A DNA stretch of 15,396 nucleotides from positions 1-15,396 of the forward strand of contig JAJRTK010000081.1 in assembly GCA_024278345.1 (NCBI GenBank). Direction: 5' to 3'. Both the position numbers and the translations under genes were made by a program. Shown here one piece after another: positions 1 to 6,009 of this stretch (position 1 is its first letter; each line of letters starts with the position of its first letter). Below the pieces are notes generated by a model, which was given only the letters and a program-made list of their open reading frames with translations, was not told the DNA's origin and did no database searches. The stretch comes from a bacterium. Lineage in GTDB: Bacteria > CSSED10-310 > JAJRTK01.

Positions 1-85
1 CGACTGGAGAGCCGTATGCGGGAGAACCGCACGTACGGTTCGGAGGGAGGGGAGGCGCAAACCAATGCGCTTTCCCTACCCCTAT
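1..85 (+). mobile_element. 3' end of a group II intron (domains V and VI), truncated by the window edge
   Basis: Positions 9-41 fold as a group II intron domain V. Lower stem 9-16 (GAGCCGTA) pairs with 34-41 (TACGGTTC) with one G-U pair. The upper stem is 17-21 with 27-31, the loop is GAGAA, and a two-base bulge lies at 32-33. The catalytic triad AGC sits at 10-12. A domain VI-like helix follows: GGGGAGGCGC (50-59) pairs with GCGCTTTCCC around an AAACCAAT loop. The A at 78 is seven bases before a CTAT end at 85, which fits the branch point and the AY 3' end of these introns. Domains I-IV and any reverse transcriptase/maturase would lie left of the window. The exact 3' splice position is uncertain because the last few bases are also shared with a dispersed repeat. 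Confidence 0.8.
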
Positions 86-133
86 CCACATCTTTGTGCG
101 CTGCGCGCTTTTCTCGGGTGGCCGGTACCATGA
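80..133 (+). repeat. Dispersed repeat family 1, copy 1 (adjoins the group II intron end)
   Basis: This 54-nt stretch matches the reverse complement of 14564-14617 at 47 of 54 positions without gaps. The core is TTTGTGCGCTGCGC followed by CTTTT and CGGGTGGCCG. It contains a small hairpin (GTGCG, CTG, CGCRC) followed by a short T run. It begins where the group II intron ends, so the repeat may be the intron's target site or its 3' exon. It does not appear to be coding. Confidence 0.75.
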
Positions 134-232
134 CCGGGGCCGGGCCCCCTCCCGCCAAGAGGCTTCGACTCCTCTGCCGACACCTCTTGCAGTGGAGTTG
201 GAAAAAAGATGGTTGAGTTTGCCCCTCCAATC

Positions 233-269
233 GCGGGCGGGTGGCCCGATGACCGGTGCCCCCGCCCGC
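233..269 (-). terminator. Strong hairpin just past the HD-GYP stop codon; possible terminator
   Basis: Arm 233-245 (GCGGGCGGGTGGC) pairs with 258-269 (GCCCCCGCCCGC), giving a 12-bp GC-only stem with one bulged T and a 12-nt loop. It begins three bases beyond the stop of the minus-strand HD-GYP gene. No U-tract follows on that strand, so it may be a transcript-stabilising stem or a factor-dependent terminator. The left arm and loop (238-260) also resemble a degenerate piece of repeat family 1. Confidence 0.4.
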
Positions 270-271
270 CC

Positions 272-1933
272 TCAGCTTGTCGGGGCCAAATACTGGCTGA
301 CGTCCACCTGGTCGATCTGCTCCGGGCGAAGGAACCTCTTTGCGTACTCCATGTAGACGCCGGATCGGAGAAAGAGCTCGAAGAGATCGGGATCGATGTG
401 GTGGTCCTTTTTCATAAACCAGAGGATGCGGATGCTCTCGCTGAGGGTCTTGGGCTTCTTGTAGGGTCGATCCGCCGCCGTGAGGGCTTCGAAGATATCG
501 GCGATGGCCATCATTCTTGCCGGGATGGACATTTGCTCCCTCTTGAGGCCGCGAGGATAGCCGGTTCCATCCATCTTTTCGTGGTGTCCTCCGGCGAATT
601 CAGGGACTCTTTTCAGGTGGTCCGGAAAGGGAAGCTGTTCCAGCATCTCGATGGTGGCCGTGATGTGATGCTGGATAGTTTCGCGCTCCTTGGAGTTGAG
701 CGTGCCTTTGCGGATGGAGAGATTTTTCACCTCGTCATCGGTGAGGAGCGGCAGCTCTTCACCGTGCCGGTTTCGCCAGGTGTGTCGGGCGATGGATTGG
801 ACACGCTCGATGTCCTGGTTTTTCATGAACTCTCCGCCGACATTCGCTTTTTCCAAAAATGCCAAATCGTCGTCGAGATCCGCCAGCCGCCGGGAAAGTT
901 CCTGCCACAAAAAGACCGGATCGCCGCCGGCGGCGATCTTTTGCAGGGTGTCGATTTCGGCATCGCGCCGTGCGACCTCAAATCGGTTCTTGACGAGCTC
1001 GATACGGTCCACGATTGTCTCTAGCTTGGTCGCCTTGTCCATGACGAATTCCGGAGTCGTCACCTTGCCGCAGTCGTGCATCCAGGCCGCGATGCGAAGC
1101 TCGTACATTCCGGCGTCATCCAGGAAAAAGTCAGCTAGCGGGCCGCTCCTTGCCTTGCAGGCGGCCTCGGCGAACATCTCCGTGAGGATCGGCACGCGCT
1201 CGCAATGTCTGCTGGTGTACGGGGACTTGAGATCGATAGCTTTGGCGATCAACCGGATGAACGATTCCAGGAGATTCTTTTGCTGTTCCAGGAGCCGATT
1301 GTTGTCGATGGCGATGGCCGCCTGAGATGCCAGCGATTCGATACTGGGCTGGATCGACGGAGGAAACGGGATCACTTCATCGGTTTCCCGGTTCAAGGCG
1401 TTGAGAAGTTGAAGCACTCCCACCACTTCGCCCCGGTGGTTCGCCAGCGGAACCGCCAGAAACGATTTCGAGGTGTAACCGGTGCGGTTGTCGTAGGACT
1501 TTGTACCTGTAAAATCAAAGCGATCCCTCTCGGAATAGACATCGGAAACGCTCACTGTTTCTCGGGTCAGGGCCACATAGGTTGCTACGTTATGAAGGTT
1601 TTGGGCCCCGGTCTTTTCGTCGCGGAGGGCGATAGGCGGGTAGGGAATCGTCCGGCCAGTGGTGCCGCCCATGGCGATGCCCAGCGTGTCATTCCTCATA
1701 ATGGCGAATTCCAGCATGTCGTTTGAAGTCCGAAGGTAGAGGGTTCCGCCGTCGGCATGGGCCATCTCTTTCGCCCGGACAAGGATCTGCTCCAGCAGCC
1801 GCGGAAGATACCGTTCCGCGGAAAGGGCGATCCCGATTTCCACAAGCTGCCGAAATCGCTCCACCAGCTCCTTTTGCTCTAGGATCAGCCGTTGATTGAC
1901 ATCGGCGTGAAGGCAATCCTCGGAATCTGTCAT
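272..1933 (-). CDS. GAF + HD-GYP domain protein, putative cyclic-di-GMP phosphodiesterase
   Basis: A 553-residue cytoplasmic signalling protein starting at ATG 1933, which has AGAGGACAAGG just upstream; the in-frame TTG at 1963 lacks a well-placed Shine-Dalgarno site. From that TTG, residues ~30-225 form a GAF sensor domain ending in a helical linker, and residues ~235-545 form an HD-GYP domain. The metal-binding HD is in MHDCGK (295-300), and the HHE...DGTGYP signature is at 460-470, so both diagnostic motifs are intact. HD-GYP proteins hydrolyse c-di-GMP to pGpG or GMP; the GAF ligand is unknown. About 135 residues separate the HD pair from the next conserved His (432), against roughly 30 in ordinary HD-GYP domains. 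The extra ~100 residues are charged and helical. It is a lone gene, divergent from the downstream membrane protein. Subtract 10 from these residue numbers for the ATG start. Confidence 0.92.
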   Translation of the reverse strand: MTDSEDCLHADVNQRLILEQKELVERFRQLVEIGIALSAERYLPRLLEQILVRAKEMAHADGGTLYLRTSNDMLEFAIMRNDTLGIAMGGTTGRTIPYPPIALRDEKTGAQNLHNVATYVALTRETVSVSDVYSERDRFDFTGTKSYDNRTGYTSKSFLAVPLANHRGEVVGVLQLLNALNRETDEVIPFPPSIQPSIESLASQAAIAIDNNRLLEQQKNLLESFIRLIAKAIDLKSPYTSRHCERVPILTEMFAEAACKARSGPLADFFLDDAGMYELRIAAWMHDCGKVTTPEFVMDKATKLETIVDRIELVKNRFEVARRDAEIDTLQKIAAGGDPVFLWQELSRRLADLDDDLAFLEKANVGGEFMKNQDIERVQSIARHTWRNRHGEELPLLTDDEVKNLSIRKGTLNSKERETIQHHITATIEMLEQLPFPDHLKRVPEFAGGHHEKMDGTGYPRGLKREQMSIPARMMAIADIFEALTAADRPYKKPKTLSESIRILWFMKKDHHIDPDLFELFLRSGVYMEYAKRFLRPEQIDQVDVSQYLAPTS

Positions 1934-2019
1934 GTCCTTGTCCTCTGACTTTTTCGGCCGCAAGGTGGTCCCGCCGCTGCTTCCTGTTTGGTCGGCAGAC
2001 AGCGGACTTCAGGCTGGTG

Positions 2020-2028
2020 ATTCTACCA
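2020..2028 (-). promoter_or_regulatory. Candidate extended -10 promoter for the HD-GYP gene
   Basis: Read on the minus strand this is TGGTAGAAT, a TGn extended -10 with a five-of-six TATAAT match. It would start transcription about 80 nt before the ATG at 1933. The -35 region is poor (TTCCAA at 18-bp spacing), as is common for extended -10 promoters. This is a motif match only. Confidence 0.3.
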
Positions 2029-2148
2029 CCATTCTTGGAGAAGTTGGAATCGACTTATTCTGAAAGAAGGATCCAAAGCTTGACGAATGGACTAAAAAGG
2101 GCGATCCATGGATTGGGGTATCGGTGAACTGGAAAGTAAGGAGTTTTC

Positions 2149-2622
2149 ATGTCGAGCACTCGTTCTTCGAGCTTGGAAGCCCGTTATCGGCTCGCGGTCA
2201 TCATTTCGGGGGCCTGCGCAGCCAGCATCCTTGTCTACATTCTCCTAGGTCTTCTGATTGCCAAGCAGCAGGATCCCTTTTCCGGATTCCTGGAGGGCCA
2301 GCCCTTCGTGGGAATCTTGGCTGGAATCCTTTTGGCCGTGGGACTATCGAATTTTTTTGTCGTTCCGCTGGTGATGAAGGCTGTTTGCCGAGCGACTTCG
2401 GGGGATGGTGGCAACGGCCTGTTGTTTGGAAGCATCGTGGGAATCGCTCTTTGCGAGATGCCCGCTGTTTTTGGGTTGGTCTTGTTTCTCCTGGGCGGTG
2501 ACCAGAGGGTTCTCTATGGGTTCGCACTGCTTTCCTGGCTGCTCATGGCGCTCAACTTTCCCCGCTGGGAGCAATGGCGGGAATGGGCACGAAACATGGA
2601 AAAGGAGCAGGTCGATGACTGA
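2149..2622 (+). CDS. Four-helix integral membrane protein of unknown function
   Basis: A 157-residue protein with a textbook Shine-Dalgarno (TAAGGAG, 6 nt before the ATG). Four hydrophobic segments lie at about residues 13-37, 52-77, 91-117 and 120-138, followed by a charged C-terminal tail. The third helix (GIALCEMPAVFGLVLFLLGG, 98-117) carries a glutamate at 103 and superficially resembles the ion-binding helix of rotary ATPase c subunits. The four-helix arrangement, short polar N-terminus and isolated context argue against a real ATP synthase subunit. The stop overlaps the start of the HIT gene by 8 nt, so the two are probably translationally coupled. I do not recognise a named family. Confidence 0.85.
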   Translation: MSSTRSSSLEARYRLAVIISGACAASILVYILLGLLIAKQQDPFSGFLEGQPFVGILAGILLAVGLSNFFVVPLVMKAVCRATSGDGGNGLLFGSIVGIALCEMPAVFGLVLFLLGGDQRVLYGFALLSWLLMALNFPRWEQWREWARNMEKEQVDD

Positions 2623-2968
2623 GAAGGAGGAGACGATTTTCGGCAAGATCCTGTGCGGGGATGTTCCGTGTGAGAAAGTGTGGCAGGATGACCGGTGCAT
2701 CGCGTTCAGGGATATTGCCCCCGTGGCACCGCGGCACATTCTTGTCATTCCCCGGAAGTATATTCCCACGGTGAACGATTTGACGGAGGCCGATGAATCA
2801 CTGGTGGGGCACCTGATCTGGGTCGCCGCGCAAATCGCACGGCGGGAAGGTTTCGCCGACGACGGCTACCGCCTGGTCATGAACTGCAACAAGCACGGCG
2901 GCCAGGCTGTCTATCACCTCCACCTCCACATTCTTGGAGGCCGGCAAATGGAATGGCCGCCGGGGTGA
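2615..2968 (+). CDS. hinT: HIT family protein, HinT-type purine nucleotide phosphoramidase
   Basis: A 117-residue cytoplasmic protein, the normal length for HinT. The start at 2615 is preceded by AAGGAG and overlaps the membrane protein gene by 8 nt. The histidine triad is in AVYHLHLHILGG near residues 98-109, with upstream N and G residues of the nucleotide-binding pocket (NCNKHGGQ). The C-terminal GGRQMEWPPG matches the conserved end of HinT/HINT1 proteins, so the stop at 2966-2968 is genuine. The family hydrolyses nucleoside 5'-phosphoramidates and acyl-adenylates; the physiological substrate here is unknown. The last 50 nt of the gene, including the stop, are repeated immediately downstream. 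Confidence 0.95.
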   Translation: MTEKEETIFGKILCGDVPCEKVWQDDRCIAFRDIAPVAPRHILVIPRKYIPTVNDLTEADESLVGHLIWVAAQIARREGFADDGYRLVMNCNKHGGQAVYHLHLHILGGRQMEWPPG

Positions 2969-3026
2969 CCACCGCTTCCACCTCCACATTCTTGGAGGCC
3001 GGCAAACGGAATGGCCGCCGGGGTGA
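2919..3026 (+). repeat. 58-bp-period direct duplication of the HIT gene's 3' end
   Basis: Positions 2919-2968 and 2977-3026 are identical except for one base (T at 2949, C at 3007), giving 49 of 50 matches at an offset of 58 with an 8-bp spacer (CCACCGCT). The first copy holds the last codons and stop of the HIT gene. The second lies in the 80-bp gap before the converging methyltransferase gene and is out of frame, since 58 is not a multiple of three. Confidence 0.95.
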
Positions 3027-3048
3027 GCGCTTGTTGGCGAGCCGGTTA

Positions 3049-3762
3049 TCAGCGGATCGCCAGCATGTAGACTCGGGTGGCGTAGTGGGCCTTCATCAGA
3101 CGGTGGAGAAGCGGGCGAAAAAGGTGCTTCGCCAGGGCACCCGCGCTGTTGTCGTAGAGGCCGTCGGAGCAGTGGTAGCGCGTGATGGAAGAAAAGCCCG
3201 ATCTTTTGAGGATCCGCCGGAACCGCCGGGGCGAGATCCCTTCTTCCCGCACACCGAACCGGCGGACCGCTTCCACGGATTCGAAGGAAAAACGGTGGTT
3301 CCAGTTCGGTTCCAGCGCAAGGAACCGGCCCCCAGGCAGAAGGGTCTTGGCCACGGCTTCCAAGGTAAGATCGAGTTTTTCCACGTGGTGGAGGACATCG
3401 TATGCCAGGCAACCATCAAAGGTCCCCAGGTCCAGGTTGCCTAGCTCTTCGAGATCGGCGGCCAAGAACCGGGTCTCCCCCTCTTCCTTTTCCGCCTGCT
3501 CGCGGGCGATATCGATCATGCCCGGAGAGATGTCAAGGCCTGTCACGCGGTATCCACACCGCGTGAGCCATCGGCTGGTCCAGCCGGACCCCACTCCCAA
3601 ATCCAGGATCCGGGAACCCGCCGGAAGATCCAAGAGGTCCAGGATGTTGCCAAAGTCCCTCAAATGGATCGCCGTGACGTGGGCTGGCCCAAATGGCTTG
3701 TTCCTAAGCCATTCCAGGGAGTCAAGGCGGGTGGGGTAAAGTATTTCGTCGATTTTCGCCAT
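3049..3762 (-). CDS. Class I SAM-dependent methyltransferase
   Basis: A 237-residue protein when started at ATG 3762 (MAKIDEILYP). The open frame continues 85 residues upstream, but that part is low-complexity and translates a dispersed intergenic repeat, so I exclude it. Motif I is ILDLGVGSG (52-60). The acidic ribose-binding residue is D77 in VTGLDIS, an adenine-contacting D103 follows in AADLEE, and a motif IV-like CLAYDVLHHV lies at 118-127. This is the Methyltransf_11/25 type, which acts on small molecules, lipids or quinone precursors; the substrate cannot be inferred. It has no clear Shine-Dalgarno. It converges with the HIT gene and diverges from the TPR gene, so it is probably monocistronic. 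Confidence 0.88.
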   Translation of the reverse strand: MAKIDEILYPTRLDSLEWLRNKPFGPAHVTAIHLRDFGNILDLLDLPAGSRILDLGVGSGWTSRWLTRCGYRVTGLDISPGMIDIAREQAEKEEGETRFLAADLEELGNLDLGTFDGCLAYDVLHHVEKLDLTLEAVAKTLLPGGRFLALEPNWNHRFSFESVEAVRRFGVREEGISPRRFRRILKRSGFSSITRYHCSDGLYDNSAGALAKHLFRPLLHRLMKAHYATRVYMLAIR

Positions 3763-3842
3763 GATCGGTCGTGGAGTGAAGTTGAGCCGTCTGGTGCCTC
3801 CAGAAGGCGGAAACCGTTGGAGGTCCACCGAAAAGGGCCAGG

Positions 3843-3935
3843 GGCGGCGGACGGATTGCCGCGGAAAAAAGGCGAGTGGCGGCGGACGGATTGCCGCCGA
3901 CGCGAGCGGACACAACCAAAAGAAAAATGAGCGTT
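3843..3935 (+). repeat. Dispersed repeat family 2, copy A (tandem double core)
   Basis: The 20-mer GGCGGCGGACGGATTGCCGC occurs at 3843-3862 and again at 3878-3897. The second core continues through a GCGGAC segment into AACCAAAAGAAAA, the A-rich tail found in the other copies. The core can fold with GGCGGC pairing to GCCGCC. It lies in the divergent spacer between the methyltransferase and TPR genes and helped set both start sites. Confidence 0.85.
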
Positions 3936-3994
3936 CTTCTGAAGAGATGCCCCGTGAGGGATATTCTGATGCTGAGGATTCGGAGAGAAGGGTA

Positions 3995-5731
3995 ATGGAG
4001 ATAGGCAGGCTGGGCAAGACGAAGGAAAAACGGTTTTTGGCCCTTTTACGGATGTTCCCCGGTGGCGCGACTTCGGCGGCATTGGAGGCGTTGTTGGGCG
4101 CCGGTTGGAGGGAGGGGCTGGAGACGGCGATTCGGCGGCATGTCGTCCGAAAAACCGGCGAGGATGAGGAAGACTTCTACTCCCTCGCGGAAGGCTCGGC
4201 AATGTCCGTGGAAGAAGGCTTGCCCTCCGCGGAGTTGGAAGGTTTGCGGCGGGAGGTCTGCCGTTGGTGGCAGAGCCAGTGCGACGCTCTTTTGCATCTG
4301 GTGGCTCGGGAGGGGATCGATGCGTGTGAGAAGGAGCTAGGGAAAGTCGAGGCGAACCTCTTGGCCTGCCTGAAGCCGGAGCGGAAGGCCGGTTTCAAGT
4401 CCGAAGGGAAGGCGGCCAGCGCGGCGGCTCGGCTGGGCGTGAGCCTGGCCCGGGTTTTTCTGTTTCTAGGGAGGATCGGTGACTCCAAGGCGGTTCTGGA
4501 TCGGGTTCTGGCTGCATCTGAGCATTCCGGAGACCGTTCAGGTCGCGCGCTGGCCATGGAGGAGATGGGGGAGCTGCACGCGCGCCGTGGCGACCTGGTT
4601 TTGGCGGCGGAACGGTTTTCCGATGCCCTGGCCTACTTTTTCGGAGAAGGCTCGGCAGTGGATGAGGCGCGCCTTTTGGCGGCCATCGCCCGGGTGAAAG
4701 GGCGAAGGGGAGATTTTGAGGGCGCTTTGCGCGATTATCAAGATGCCGAAGAGAAGGCCACGGATGCCGGTGATGGCGTCGTAGCCGCCAGGATTTCTAG
4801 AGCGATGGGGGATCTTTGCTTCCGGATGGGATGCCATGAGAATGCCAGAATCCACTTTCGCCATGCGCTGGCAAGGCTCCAGGAGCAGGAGGAACTGCTG
4901 GTGGAAGAGGCTTCCTGCCTGCTTTCCGTTGCAGCGCTGGAGTCCAGGGAAGGGAACCGTTCGGCGGCCCGGGCTGCCTATCAAGAGGCTTATGACCTCT
5001 ATGGAGAGCTGCGGCATTCGCTGGGTCAGGCCCATGCACTGCGAGGGCTTGGCGCAGCGGAGATGGCGTCTGGCCGGCACGCCCATGCCCGCCGGAATCT
5101 CGAGGAAGCGCTTTCCTTGTACCAGCAAGGCAGCGGATCTATCGGGATGGCGAACTGTCTTCAATCTCTTGCGCGTTTGCGGAGCAAGGAGGGGGAGAGA
5201 GAAGAAGCCTGGCAACTCTTGATCCGGGCATTCGACATCCATGTTTCCGTGGGCGATGGGATTGGAGTGGGCTCGGATCTCGGCTATCTGGCGCATCTTG
5301 CCAGGGAGCGGGGCCAGGTCGGTCGGGCTTTCTGGCTGGCGGAGATGGCCTTGGCCTGCCACAGGCTTGTAGGCGATCGCCTTGGCCAGGCCATGGATTT
5401 GCGCCTCCAGGGGGATCTCTTTCAACGGGAAGGCGTCGTGGCCGGATCGTTGGCCGCCTGGTGGCTTGCCCTGGGGCTTTTCAAGCTCCTCGGGACTCCC
5501 GACGCGGCAAAGTTCGAGGCGATCTTCGCGCGCCTTGAAAAGGACGGGCGCGGAACCCCTTACGAGCTTCTGTTCCAGGAGATTCTAAAGGACGCGGAGG
5601 CCGTGCGGATGCGAGCCATCTCTCCTTTTTCCCAAAAATTGTCCCAGGACAGGGAGCTCTTGTCCATGGCCGGGAAGATCGGCTTCGCTTCCAATTCGCA
5701 TCTGCGGCAGCCTTTTTCAGAGAAGGCGTGA
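3995..5731 (+). CDS. TPR-repeat protein with an N-terminal winged-helix-like segment
   Basis: A 578-residue protein started at ATG 3995, behind GGAGAGAAGGG; ATG 3947 is an alternative. Residues ~10-68 (FLALLRMFPGGATSAAL... to FYSLAEG) resemble the winged-helix segment that follows the NTPase in STAND/AfsR-like ATPases, but no P-loop is present. Residues ~140-500 hold nine TPR-like helical hairpins with a strict 40-residue period. The turn glycines are at 159, 199, 239, 279, 320, 360, 400, 440 and 480, typically RRGD or REG followed by an Ala-rich helix. The period suits MalT/LGN-type 40-residue TPRs. There is no signal peptide or membrane segment. A cytoplasmic scaffold or regulator is likely; the partner is unknown. 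Confidence 0.85.
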   Translation: MEIGRLGKTKEKRFLALLRMFPGGATSAALEALLGAGWREGLETAIRRHVVRKTGEDEEDFYSLAEGSAMSVEEGLPSAELEGLRREVCRWWQSQCDALLHLVAREGIDACEKELGKVEANLLACLKPERKAGFKSEGKAASAAARLGVSLARVFLFLGRIGDSKAVLDRVLAASEHSGDRSGRALAMEEMGELHARRGDLVLAAERFSDALAYFFGEGSAVDEARLLAAIARVKGRRGDFEGALRDYQDAEEKATDAGDGVVAARISRAMGDLCFRMGCHENARIHFRHALARLQEQEELLVEEASCLLSVAALESREGNRSAARAAYQEAYDLYGELRHSLGQAHALRGLGAAEMASGRHAHARRNLEEALSLYQQGSGSIGMANCLQSLARLRSKEGEREEAWQLLIRAFDIHVSVGDGIGVGSDLGYLAHLARERGQVGRAFWLAEMALACHRLVGDRLGQAMDLRLQGDLFQREGVVAGSLAAWWLALGLFKLLGTPDAAKFEAIFARLEKDGRGTPYELLFQEILKDAEAVRMRAISPFSQKLSQDRELLSMAGKIGFASNSHLRQPFSEKA

Positions 5732-5800
5732 GAACCGGTTGATTGCGCGTTTCTCAAGGTTTTTGGATGATCTCCGATTGTGCAATTGCGAAAAAGGCCA

Positions 5801-5829
5801 TTGACGAGTGGGTTCCAGGGGCTTATAGT
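5801..5829 (+). promoter_or_regulatory. Sigma70-type promoter upstream of the acyl-CoA dehydrogenase gene
   Basis: TTGACG at 5801-5806 and TATAGT at 5824-5829 are separated by exactly 17 bp, each matching the consensus at five of six positions. Transcription would begin near 5836, leaving a leader of about 170 nt before the ATG at 6010. The leader contains a GATCCCTGGGATC palindrome at 5951-5963. This is the best promoter in the window. Confidence 0.65.
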
Positions 5830-6009
5830 AAAAAATGAGTGGCCGTTCATTTTTCCTGTTTCGCTCTTTTCGTCCGCTGGTGGCTTGCTCCCAAACAGGG
5901 GCTGTGGCAGGCGGAATAACGGCCGGACCAAAAACTGTCACACGATTTTGGATCCCTGGGATCACGGGGCCTGAAGAGGTTCCCGCCTGGATTCGGAAAG
6001 GGGTGAAGC

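Noticed and set aside
2080-2108. TTGACG at 2080-2085 as a -35 box for the membrane protein-HIT unit
   Set aside because: At 17-bp spacing the -10 would be GATCCA, which is too poor a match.
2149-2622. Identification of the four-helix protein as an ATP synthase c subunit
   Set aside because: Only helix 3 is similar; it has no paired proteolipid hairpin signature, the wrong gene context and an extra polar N-terminus.
3761-3994. 78-residue N-terminal extension of the TPR protein
   Set aside because: It runs through the same intergenic repeat. A better ribosome-binding site lies before ATG 3995; ATG 3947 remains possible.
3763-4017. 85-residue N-terminal extension of the methyltransferase
   Set aside because: It translates the repeat family 2 hairpins and spacer DNA and overlaps the divergent TPR gene; the class I fold is complete from ATG 3762.
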